This document shows positions 44,106 through 50,294 of a DNA stretch of 50,294 bases, one piece after another. Numbering within the stretch: the stretch's first letter is position 1; each line of letters starts with the position of its first letter. A program made the position numbers and the translations under genes. Below the pieces are notes generated by a model that made no database searches, was not told the origin of the DNA, and saw only the letters and a program-made list of their open reading frames with translations. This DNA comes from an uncultured Desulfuromonadales bacterium. GTDB lineage: Bacteria > Desulfobacterota > Desulfuromonadia > Geobacterales > CAIOGM01. The stretch lies in the NCBI GenBank assembly GCA_903929485.1, contig CAIYUY010000216.1, forward strand, positions 1 to 50,294, in the 5' to 3' direction.

Positions 44106-45353
44106 TTACAACGAAATGTCCAGGAAAAGGTGCTCCGCTTCGGAAATCTCGTGTGCTGGCAATCCCAGTCTCCTGGCACAAGCTTTCCACCTGCCGACAA
44201 TTTTGCTTACCCGACTGATTATCTCCTTTGCCTGACCCATTTCAAGACGATAGTATTCCGCCGTTTCCATTACGACGGTCATATCCGGTTGCCGGGTATA
44301 GAGATCTATGGCCAAGGCATGTTCATCTTTCTTGAATGACGGGTTCATGTCAAAGGCAGGGGCAAGCCGCCAGCCTGCGGGAGTCCGCATGAATCCATGA
44401 TTGCGCGGATGATCGTCACGGTTGGCGGTAACAATATTGAAAACAACCCTGGTGAACAACTCTTCAAGGTCACGAGCGATATAATCGGGTTCGCCCCAAG
44501 TAGCTATAAACTCGGCCAGCTCCAGATAACTGGCATCCACGGAGTCCTGATTTCCGGTCATAGTCATGGCGGACGCAAAGAATCGTCTGCTGGCGCCGTC
44601 CCGGTCAAAACGTTGCACCATAAACGTGTGATATCCGTTCCCGACTTGAATGAGACGGGAAGCCGGAACGGTGATACCGCATTCCCTGGCAAGTTCATGC
44701 AGCAGCATTTCCCAGAGTGCAACATCGTAGTCATCGTCAACTGACGGAAATTTGGCGATCCAGAGAGTCCCGTCCTCATTCAACATGTTAGCTTTCGGAC
44801 GAGCTCCACCAAGAGAAGATCCGGGTGCAACCAGAACCTTCAGCCACTCTCTGATCTTGTCCAGGTCATCCTGCTTCTTCCTGGTTAACTCAAAAGCAAC
44901 CGCCTGCAGTTCCGCAATCCGGGCAACCGGCGGCGCGGAACGCGCTTCATCGGCAAGAAATATATCTTCACCCGGGCGGCTGAACCGGAGTGCCCCCATG
45001 CGGGTGCAGTCCTGAACCCCCAGCAGGAAATCCCACGCACCAAGTCTTCTTGGCGCGCCCCCCTGCTCACGGGCCTCTACCGCCTCCCTCCGTTTCATCA
45101 AGACCTGCCCCCACCGGTCTGGGCAGGAATCCATGAAGACCCCGAAATTGGCATTGCCCGGATAGAACTCGCCGGAAGTCAGATCCAGCTCCGGATCGAG
45201 TGGAAAGGCATGTGCCTTCTTCAGCCAGGCCGGGTCATAGGCAAAGCGCACACTTCCCCGGTCACCACGGGACAGAGTGCCGATCCGCTGCAAGGGGCCA
45301 AATGAAGGATCGTCAAGCCATACCCAGATTTGCTCGCCTCGTACCTTAGCCAT
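44106..45353 (-). CDS. hipA: HipA-family serine/threonine kinase toxin
   Basis: A protein of about 415 aa. ATG 45353 has GCGGAG three bases upstream and lies 8 bases inside the antitoxin gene end, the usual hipBA overlap. HipA N-terminal subdomain (about 1-110), then the kinase core: glycine-rich SLGGARPKAN (170-179), IAKFPS with the ATP-site Lys, NRDDHPRNHG (311-320) with the catalytic Asp, and APAFDMNPSF with the metal-binding Asp. All catalytic residues are present. HipA toxins phosphorylate targets such as glutamyl-tRNA synthetase and cause growth arrest; the target of this member is unknown. Confidence 0.92.
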   Translation of the reverse strand: MAKVRGEQIWVWLDDPSFGPLQRIGTLSRGDRGSVRFAYDPAWLKKAHAFPLDPELDLTSGEFYPGNANFGVFMDSCPDRWGQVLMKRREAVEAREQGGAPRRLGAWDFLLGVQDCTRMGALRFSRPGEDIFLADEARSAPPVARIAELQAVAFELTRKKQDDLDKIREWLKVLVAPGSSLGGARPKANMLNEDGTLWIAKFPSVDDDYDVALWEMLLHELARECGITVPASRLIQVGNGYHTFMVQRFDRDGASRRFFASAMTMTGNQDSVDASYLELAEFIATWGEPDYIARDLEELFTRVVFNIVTANRDDHPRNHGFMRTPAGWRLAPAFDMNPSFKKDEHALAIDLYTRQPDMTVVMETAEYYRLEMGQAKEIISRVSKIVGRWKACARRLGLPAHEISEAEHLFLDISL

Positions 45354-45684
45354 TTGCTCCGCCAGTTTTTTGAATCTTCTTGGGAGCACGTTTCCGCTGA
45401 GGCAGTGCTTCATCCTGAAGACGTCGGCCCAAGACATCTTCCTTGGCAATAAACCCCAGATCCTCTACCAGCCCCAGGACACGCAACACCTGTACGTAAA
45501 TTCCCATGGCAACGGACGGATCGCCACTCTCAACCTTGTAAAGGGTGGGACGGGAAATATCCGCTCGGGCACAGACCGTTTCCATGGAAAAACGGCGTCG
45601 CAGTCGTGCATCCTTGAGACGTTGCCCCAAAGCTTCGAGCGCTTTTGCCGACGATGGATAGAGTGTAACGGTTCTCTTAGTCAT
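45346..45684 (-). CDS. hipB: HipB-family antitoxin, XRE helix-turn-helix
   Basis: A protein of 112 aa. The HTH region (about residues 35-60: FSMETVCARADISRPTLYKV) matches the XRE/Cro class, followed by MGIYVQVLRVLGLVEDL and a basic tail. It should bind its promoter and neutralise HipA. It overlaps hipA by 8 bases. No Shine-Dalgarno precedes the ATG. The predicted promoter is about 15-40 bases upstream, so the mRNA could be nearly leaderless. Confidence 0.9.
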   Translation of the reverse strand: MTKRTVTLYPSSAKALEALGQRLKDARLRRRFSMETVCARADISRPTLYKVESGDPSVAMGIYVQVLRVLGLVEDLGFIAKEDVLGRRLQDEALPQRKRAPKKIQKTGGANG

Positions 45685-45696
45685 AACGGATACTAT

Positions 45697-45724
45697 TGTT
45701 TACATATGACATGGTAAATGTCAA
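45697..45724 (-). promoter_or_regulatory. Putative hipBA promoter and operator
   Basis: On the minus strand TTGACA (45724-45719), 16 bases, TAAACA (45702-45697). The spacer holds the inverted repeat TTTAC-N10-GTAAA (45699-45718), a likely antitoxin operator. Confidence 0.45.
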
Positions 45725-45803
45725 TAATAATTATCGTTATAAATATTCAAGGGGCAATCAGCCCGGAGAACACACAATCACGGAAAACACCAGGCGCAGA
45801 TCA

Positions 45804-46719
45804 CTACAGCAACGAGTTCATTTTCCGTTCGCGCTGTTGAATCACCTGCAGGATGGCTTTAACGACGGGGGTTGACAGCAATTCCCTGTCATCACCCTCC
45901 CCCATCGTAACAATTGCCCTGTCGACACGCTCAATCATCTCCTTCATCCTGATCTTCGCCGTACGAAGTCCTATGCCGATCTCCTCGGCAAAACGAGCCA
46001 GATGCTGCGGCGCCAGGTAACGAGGATCACGCTGCCCTCCAAACTTCATCGCAAGTCATATCTTCGGACCAGGTAGACCGACACGCCATTGATATAAACG
46101 ATTCCTGCCGGAGGCGCCGGTAAGCCTGCGTACCTGGCAAGAGTCATACAGAATGCTTCGTTGGCAACACTGCCCTCCAATTGGGTTATGGCGGTCTTCA
46201 AAATATGTGACGAGGGGTAACAACCTTCGGGGATAAAAAAATCAGTGCCGTCGTAATAGATCGGCAGCTTATTCTGGGCGCCCGCCAAAGATAGCCGCAC
46301 TCCTTCGTCGCTGGCCAGAAAAGGATGCGCCGGCAGGTGGGTAAGTTCATCGGCAAGTTTTTCCTTCGTGATGGGATGATATGCCCCAACCTGTACCTCC
46401 GTCACGCCTGGCGGGAAGAGAGAAACCGCACCGGCGCAATCACCACCAATGGCTACGAGCAGGTCAAAGGTATTCTCCGCAGAAACTCCCACGCTCCGTG
46501 CGACTTGGCGGCGAATATCTCCTTCCGGAAGCAGATTCGCAAAGAAAGCAACTGAAGCCTCATGATCAAAGAGCTTATGCCGCAGGGGAAGATGGCGAGA
46601 AAGCGGCATCCCCGTTTGAGTCAGATAACCGGTATCATAGCGAAAGGCCAACCGCGTCGCCTGACGTTCAAGGGTCCCGATCAGGATACGGTTACAGTAG
46701 ACCAGCTTTCAGCAGACAT
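45804..46719 (-). pseudogene. Second hipA, frameshifted and lacking its kinase core
   Basis: ATG 46719, after GAGAGGG, begins MSAES and then shifts frame by one base. The other frame continues as a HipA N-terminus: LVYCNRILIGTLERQATRLA, then PLSRHLPLRHKLFD, FFANLLPEGDIRRQ and GGDCAGAVSLFP, with the LSLAGAQNKLP loop. It runs to VYLVRRYDLR and stops. At that point (about 46045) the sequence resumes in another frame with the HipA C-terminal helices (GGQRDPRYLAPQHLARFAEE onward) to 45804. The whole catalytic stretch with NxDxHxxN is deleted. So one frameshift and one internal deletion have killed the toxin. No antitoxin gene precedes it, although operator-like palindromes do. Confidence 0.82.
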
Positions 46720-46750
46720 TGGTCAATTCCCTCTCCATCAATCATACATA

Positions 46751-46809
46751 TCCGTACGGACATATCAAACAGAATTCGAGCCAATAGTCTACTAATAACT
46801 CCGTACGGA
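46751..46809. promoter_or_regulatory. Paired palindromes upstream of the dead hipA
   Basis: TCCGTACGGACATAT occurs at 46751 and again at 46800 (49 bases apart); each holds the perfect 10-base palindrome TCCGTACGGA. Their place just upstream of the hipA remnant suggests operators of a lost HipB-type antitoxin. They could also serve the plus-strand gene starting at 46884. Confidence 0.55.
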
Positions 46810-46883
46810 CATATTTATCAAGACATCCTCTCCCCTCCCCTTTTCCACCTGCGTTCTCCGGAGATTATAGGTACGGAGGTGTC

Positions 46884-47326
46884 ATGCGTATCTTTTTCCT
46901 GTCACTGCTGCTGGGACTAAGGGGGACAAACGGTGTGCCGTCTCCATCAATCCGGGGGTTGTCTACGTGAATATCCAGGGGATATGGGCCGCCATCCGGG
47001 ATATCTGCGGTCTCGATGTGAAGGTGACGGCCGCCGAGGGAAATGAGTCGGAAAAGCGCAACATCATCTACACGGTCGTCCGGGAACTGTCAGCGACCAG
47101 GGATGCCCTCGTCAGCGAGTACGTTGCCGATGGTCACTACACAACTCAGGCGTCGGTGGTTACCGGTGGTGGCAAGAGAATTACCTCAATGTTAATCCCG
47201 TTCCGGACCCAGGCCTTCGGTGAAATGGACTCGACCCTGGAGCTATTGAAAACGCCACAGTTGAAGCGGATGGTAAAGGATATCAAGCCGACCCAGGCCG
47301 AGGTGCAAAAATGCGCCGGTCCCTGA
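46884..47326 (+). pseudogene. Frameshifted exported-protein gene
   Basis: ATG 46884 with GGAGG begins a signal-peptide-like sequence (MRIFFLSLLLGL) that stops 28 codons on. In a second frame, open from before the end of the first, a coherent product continues (CAVSINPGVVYVNIQGIWAA, then YTVVRELSATRDALVSEYV and VVTGGGKRITSML) to 47326. A GTG at 46967 could start that part, but a one-base change near 46915-46935 joining it to the signal peptide is simpler. Family not recognised; a plasmid or integrative-element origin is possible given the neighbours. Confidence 0.55.
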
Positions 47327-47385
47327 TTATGTCGCTCTGCCTCTTCCTTGCCGTCTCCGCCCATGCCGGCTACTACAACGATTCA
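47311..47385 (+). pseudogene. Truncated gene: signal peptide only
   Basis: ATG 47311 overlaps the preceding gene by 16 bases and codes for MRRSLIMSLCLFLAVSAHAG plus YYNDS, a clean signal peptide with an AHA cleavage site. Near 47385 the DNA becomes the antisense of a brxL remnant, so the mature protein is lost. Confidence 0.55.
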
Positions 47386-47765
47386 GCATGTACGGCAGGT
47401 TATGTTGGGTGTTCCCGACGAAGGCCATGGACGCCTCGGCTCCCAGCGTCTCGACACCGCGGGAAAACGACTTACTGTTGCTGACAAAAAGCTTGGGAAC
47501 CGTTATCTCCCCCCGGAGATCAGAATGCCGTGGGGAGAGAATTCGGAATATATGTGATTTGCCGGTCCCTTTTGGACCGAGTTCAATGAGATTGTAGTTT
47601 CGCTCGCAGAACGGGATTAACCGCACGAGCTGCAGCAGTTGCTCCGCTTGCCAAAAAGCTCGGGATCAAAGCCGATGCTCTGGATCAACAGATCAATCCA
47701 CTCATCCGTCGTGAATTTCTGCCGTGCCGACAGATACCCGTCAAAGTCGAAACTCGACAGCTGGG
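47385..47765 (-). pseudogene. brxL: Remnant of brxL (BREX phage defence, Lon-like ATPase)
   Basis: Read on the minus strand: FDFDGYLSARQKFTTDEWID, then LLIQSIGFDPELFGKR, a one-base frameshift near 47630, then LVRLIPFCERNYNLIELGPK-GTGKS (Walker A) and EITVPKLFV. This is joined directly to SKSFSRGVETLGAEASMAFV and GNTQHNLPYML. In intact BrxL about 35-40 residues with Walker B separate the last two blocks. So the piece carries a frameshift, an internal deletion, and both ends missing. No other BREX gene (pglX, pglZ, brxC) is in the window. Confidence 0.8.
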
Positions 47766-48246
47766 CGGAGAAGATGCCGTGCGCGATGCCCTGGCCGATG
47801 CTCTGAAGCTCAACGCCATCGGCAGCGACTACATCGCCAATATCCTCGACTGCCGTTCCCGGTTATCAAAACCGTCGACCAGTTCTCCTGGAGTTGGCCG
47901 AAGAAAATCAACCGGATGGCGATACAGGACCTCTTCCGTCTCAAATTTATCGACAACCGCGCCAATGTGATCTTTCTGGGAACCGTCGGTCTGGGGAAGA
48001 CCCATCTTGCCACATCGCTCGGCTACACCGCCTGTCTTGCCGGCAAGTCAGTTCTCTTTGCCACCGCCGTTGATGCCATCAATACCTTGGCCGCAGCCCA
48101 GTCGGCGAACCGCCTCAAGGCTGAGCTGAAAAAGTACCTGGCACTCTCGTTGCTGATTCCGGACGAGCTCGGCTATCTCCCCATTGATAAACATGGCGCC
48201 GATCTTCTCTTTCAGGTCATCAGCCAGCGATACGATTGGCCTGATA
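47766..48246 (+). mobile_element. IS21-type insertion sequence remnant (istA end, istB part)
   Basis: Around 47779-47870 one frame gives LADALKLNAIGSDYIANILD, like the end of an IstA transposase. From about 47862 another frame gives an IstB helper ATPase: PVIKTVDQFSW, GLGKTHLATSLGYTACLAGK (P-loop), LLIPDELGYLPIDKHGADLL and FQVISQRYD. It breaks off near 48246 before the usual C-terminus. The IstB start is missing and no terminal inverted repeats are seen, so it is inactive. Confidence 0.78.
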
Positions 48247-48303
48247 TTTTTATTTTCAGACCGGGAAAAACCGGAACGGTATGACGGTAATTGCTCCAAG
48301 CCT

Positions 48304-48615
48304 TCAAACCGCATCAGTGGAGACGTGTCCCAGCGCCCTCGCGGTGGATTCTATGACTACCCTGAACTCCTCGCTCACCCCCACCCATTCCACCAGATCA
48401 ACGTGAAACGGAAGGTCACTGTCATCAAAGGCGTCACGCAGGATTCTCATGGTGGTGAGCGGCAGAGGCTCCTCGCCCATTATCGCCAGGTCAAGATCGG
48501 AATGGGCTTTTGCCGGTCCGACAGCACGGGAACCGAAGACGCGAACCTCGCGGTCAGGGAGATGACGGGCAAATATCTCCCGTACGATCCTCAGATGTTC
48601 CGGTTTAAGCTCCAT
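48304..48615 (-). CDS. mntA: MNT-domain antitoxin nucleotidyltransferase
   Basis: A protein of 103 aa. Minimal nucleotidyltransferase fold: GSRAVGPAKAHSDLDLAI with GSR at 28-30 and metal Asp40/Asp42, and a third acidic residue in FHVDLVEW. In known HEPN-MNT pairs this protein AMPylates or otherwise neutralises the HEPN toxin. It starts two bases after the toxin stop, so the pair is one operon (toxin first). Confidence 0.9.
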   Translation of the reverse strand: MELKPEHLRIVREIFARHLPDREVRVFGSRAVGPAKAHSDLDLAIMGEEPLPLTTMRILRDAFDDSDLPFHVDLVEWVGVSEEFRVVIESTARALGHVSTDAV

Positions 48616-48617
48616 GA

Positions 48618-49022
48618 TCAGACCGAAATTCGGGTTTTCAGGCGTGCCAGAAGGTCGCCGGCATGATCGGAAAAAGCCTGAAGTGCGGAAAAAACCCTGG
48701 CTGCTTTCTCTTCATCATAGGTATGCGAGGTAATGTTACGACGTTCGCGATAATCAAACCAGGCTTCCACATCGTTTAGCAGCCCCCGTTCCGCCCCTGT
48801 CCGGATAAGTTGTCGAAAGCTATAGCCATCGACCTCGGCCGGGTTGGGAAGTTCCTCCTCCAGTTGCCGCTTCAGCATTTTCCAGCAGAGTTCAAAGGTA
48901 TACTCAAAACGCTGGATACAGGCATCGCGAAGTTCTTCGTCGTTCGGCGTCGCGTGCGCTCTGACAAGACCTCGCTGCAAGCTGTACAGCGCCTTTTCCA
49001 AGGGCGAAAAATCAAGTGACAT
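48618..49022 (-). CDS. hepT: HEPN-like (HI0074 family) toxin partner of MNT
   Basis: A protein of 134 aa; GAGGAG lies 5 bases before the ATG. The helical family long called nucleotidyltransferase substrate-binding protein: FEYTFELCWKMLKRQLEEE, then FRQLIRTGAERGLLND. RRNITSHTYDEE near residue 93 gives a HEPN-type R-N-x3-H motif, and a Tyr two residues after that His is the kind AMPylated by MntA in HepT systems. Intact and probably a functional toxin-antitoxin pair with the next gene; RNase activity is inferred. Confidence 0.88.
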   Translation of the reverse strand: MSLDFSPLEKALYSLQRGLVRAHATPNDEELRDACIQRFEYTFELCWKMLKRQLEEELPNPAEVDGYSFRQLIRTGAERGLLNDVEAWFDYRERRNITSHTYDEEKAARVFSALQAFSDHAGDLLARLKTRISV

Positions 49023-49147
49023 GGCGACTCCTCGATTAGCTTAAATCATAAAAGTTGGTATCATTTTCCGCTGTTTTTGTAAACGATTACGTTGTACCAT
49101 GGCGGCTTTACCAAGAAGATGCGGCTACAAGGCGATTGGAGGAGATT

Positions 49148-49795
49148 ATGGGCAATTACAGCGTCGTCGTTCTCGACTTTGAAACTACCGGACTTTCCCC
49201 GGACTACGGGGATCGGGCCATAGAGATCGGCGCGGTTCTCATCCGGAACAACCAGGTCGTCGATAGCTTTCAGAGCCTCATGAACCCTGGAATGAAGGTC
49301 AGCAGCTTCATTGAGGGGTATACCGGCATCACCAACAAGATGCTGGGAAGCGCCCCCTCTTCCGCCCAGGTCATGCCCAAGTTCGCCGCGTTTATGAAGG
49401 GACACCACTTGGTGGCCCATAACGCCTCGTTTGACCGTCGTTTTCTGGATGCCGAACTGCGGCGGATACGGATAGAGCGAACGGAGGAGTTCGCCTGTTC
49501 CCTCCTTCTCTCCCGCAGGGTATATCCGGAAGCTCCCGGTCACAGCCTGGAGGCTCTGGTACGACATAAAAAACTGACCACCAGCGGCGTCCATCATCGG
49601 GCCCTGGCCGATGCGGAGATGACGGGCCACCTTTGGGTCGGGATGATTAATGATCTCAAAAGCGCCTACGAACTACACCACCTGCCGTTCCCCCTCATGC
49701 AGCAGTTATCAAAGGTATCAAAAGCCGCAGCTCCCGCCTTTTTGCAGAAAATGGCGGCAAAACAGAGGGATGAGGCCGCTAGTAAAAAGGGGTGA
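49148..49795 (+). CDS. DEDDh 3'-5' exonuclease (DnaQ/PolC-epsilon-like)
   Basis: A protein of about 215 aa. ATG 49148 follows GGAGGAG; an upstream in-frame ATG at 49055 has no site. Exonuclease motifs: VVLDFETTGLS (DxE), HNASFDRRFLDAEL (Asp), HHRALADAEMTGHL (His, Asp). A short helical tail rich in Lys/Ala ends the protein. Acts on DNA 3' ends, perhaps in repair; not linked to polymerase genes here. It is a second, different member beside the one at 42449. Confidence 0.9.
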   Translation: MGNYSVVVLDFETTGLSPDYGDRAIEIGAVLIRNNQVVDSFQSLMNPGMKVSSFIEGYTGITNKMLGSAPSSAQVMPKFAAFMKGHHLVAHNASFDRRFLDAELRRIRIERTEEFACSLLLSRRVYPEAPGHSLEALVRHKKLTTSGVHHRALADAEMTGHLWVGMINDLKSAYELHHLPFPLMQQLSKVSKAAAPAFLQKMAAKQRDEAASKKG

Positions 49796-49806
49796 CACTC
49801 TTGCGT

Positions 49807-50010
49807 TCAGACTCCCCTTCCCGTCATGGCGGAGGTTTCGGGCTTGATCTCCCGGCACCGTTGGCACCGAACATGAGCCCGCTCTTCCCATCCCAGGACC
49901 ACGCCGCAAAGGGAGCAGTGAAAAATCAGATCCTGGCGACAATCGGCGCACACCTCGAATATTTCCTCCGCATCAAGCTCTTGTCCGCAAATTCCGCACT
50001 CACGAAACAT
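49807..50010 (-). CDS. Four-CxxC zinc-ribbon mini-protein
   Basis: A protein of 67 aa; AAAGGAG lies 6 bases before the ATG. CGIC, CADC, CSLC and CQRC are evenly spaced, the pattern of two zinc knuckles/ribbons (LIFHCSLCGVVLGWEERAH in the middle). No other domain. Convergent with the exonuclease gene, 11 bases apart. Similar mini-proteins act as adaptors or RNA/DNA-binding factors; function unknown. Confidence 0.78.
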   Translation of the reverse strand: MFRECGICGQELDAEEIFEVCADCRQDLIFHCSLCGVVLGWEERAHVRCQRCREIKPETSAMTGRGV

Positions 50011-50110
50011 TCAGCTCTCCTTTTATCTCCACTTGTAACGATAAAACTAAAAAATAAACATAAATTAATAAAATAGGCTAACAGTTTAGTGTCTCGCCAA
50101 ATCTAAATAT

Positions 50111-50126
50111 TGTGACAGCTGTCACA
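50111..50126. promoter_or_regulatory. CRP-type palindrome
   Basis: TGTGACAGCTGTCACA is a perfect palindrome matching the TGTGA-N6-TCACA consensus of CRP-family regulators. It is centred about 60 bases upstream of the expected transcription start of the riboswitch RNA, the class-I activator position. Confidence 0.7.
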
Positions 50127-50141
50127 CAAAATAATGCTGTA

Positions 50142-50171
50142 TTGATTTATCGTTTAACCTAAATGTAACAT
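50142..50171 (+). promoter_or_regulatory. Putative promoter of the riboswitch RNA
   Basis: TTGATT (50142-50147), an 18-base spacer, TAACAT (50166-50171). Start near 50178, about 50 bases before the aptamer. Confidence 0.5.
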
Positions 50172-50229
50172 TTATTCGTAGATAGTTGAGATCAGCAAAA
50201 TCCATGCAAAACGGAGGATATGCAAAATT

Positions 50230-50294
50230 ACAAGATCGCTCGTCAAAGGCAAACCGTTCGAAAGGGCGGGACGCAAAGCCACTGGCCTAAGTCC
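50230..50294 (+). ncRNA. GEMM-I cyclic-dinucleotide riboswitch, 5' part
   Basis: The conserved GEMM-I core is present: AAAGGCAAACC, a P2 stem CCGTTC-GAAA-GGGCGG capped by the GAAA tetraloop, then GGACGCAAAGCC and GGCCTAA. The window ends before the second hairpin and the expression platform. The base equivalent to G20 of the V. cholerae Vc2 aptamer is G by my alignment, which favours c-di-GMP over 3',3'-cGAMP (A20 type known from Geobacter). The regulated gene lies beyond the right edge on the plus strand. Confidence 0.88.

Noticed and set aside
43759-44190. Minus-strand 143-codon frame between DUF167 and hipA genes
   Set aside because: No ribosome site, overlaps both neighbours' ends and no recognised motif; kept only as a note on the gap.
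1-50294. CRISPR arrays, tRNA or rRNA genes
   Set aside because: No regularly spaced repeat-spacer pattern, no cloverleaf with conserved T-loop, and no rRNA-like conserved stretch was found by eye; a tRNAscan/CRISPR search was not possible.

Overview
This window reads like the chromosome of a GC-rich, free-living anaerobe of the Geobacter type (Desulfuromonadota). Pointers are a class-B succinate dehydrogenase/fumarate reductase operon (frdCAB), many PAS/hybrid histidine kinases, an HD-GYP response regulator, selenouridine synthase, nickel-pincer (lar) genes, and a GEMM-I cyclic-dinucleotide riboswitch at the right edge. That assignment is inference: no rRNA, tRNA or CRISPR array was seen.

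Layout. 1-4.5 kb: a multi-PAS sensor cut by the window edge and a CheB-CheR-PAS fusion, both minus strand. 4.8-10.2 kb: a four-module sulfur-trafficking oxidoreductase (CoA-disulfide reductase, rhodanese, TusA, DsrE) divergent from cysDN. 10.3-11.4 kb: ftsZ, away from a cell-wall cluster. 11.6-19.4 kb: a signalling island with a deletion-made regulator/kinase pseudogene, a large hybrid kinase, a plus-strand trio (receiver, receiver-HD-GYP, HPt), and a receiver-HisKA protein with a decayed ATPase domain. 19.5-25.0 kb: an Fe-S aldo/keto reductase, then a plus-strand accessory cluster (lipoprotein, broken small gene, papain-like protease, lipase-fold protein whose nucleophile serine is glycine, small exported and membrane proteins). 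25.2-28.7 kb: frdCAB with a long leader. 28.8-33.1 kb: unknown proteins, selU and a probable outer-membrane protein. 33.2-43.8 kb: class II aldolase, HD protein, CorC-type protein, TerC, larE-larB-larC (LarC lacks its C-terminal part), an NCS2-type permease, a DEDDh exonuclease and a DUF167 protein.

44-49 kb is a defence and mobile-element graveyard: an intact hipBA pair, a second hipA with a frameshift and a deleted kinase core, two broken exported-protein genes, a decayed brxL from a BREX system, an IS21-type remnant, and an intact HEPN-MNT toxin-antitoxin pair. The window ends with a second DEDDh exonuclease, a four-CxxC mini-protein, and a promoter region carrying a perfect CRP-type palindrome followed by a GEMM-I riboswitch whose 3' part and target gene lie outside.

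Themes. Cyclic-dinucleotide and phosphorelay signalling recur (HD-GYP, HPt, GEMM-I). Sulfur and selenium chemistry recurs (CoA-disulfide reductase fusion, CysDN, SelU, LarE). Short intergenic repeats are frequent and in three places reach into gene ends (selU start, terC end, larC end).
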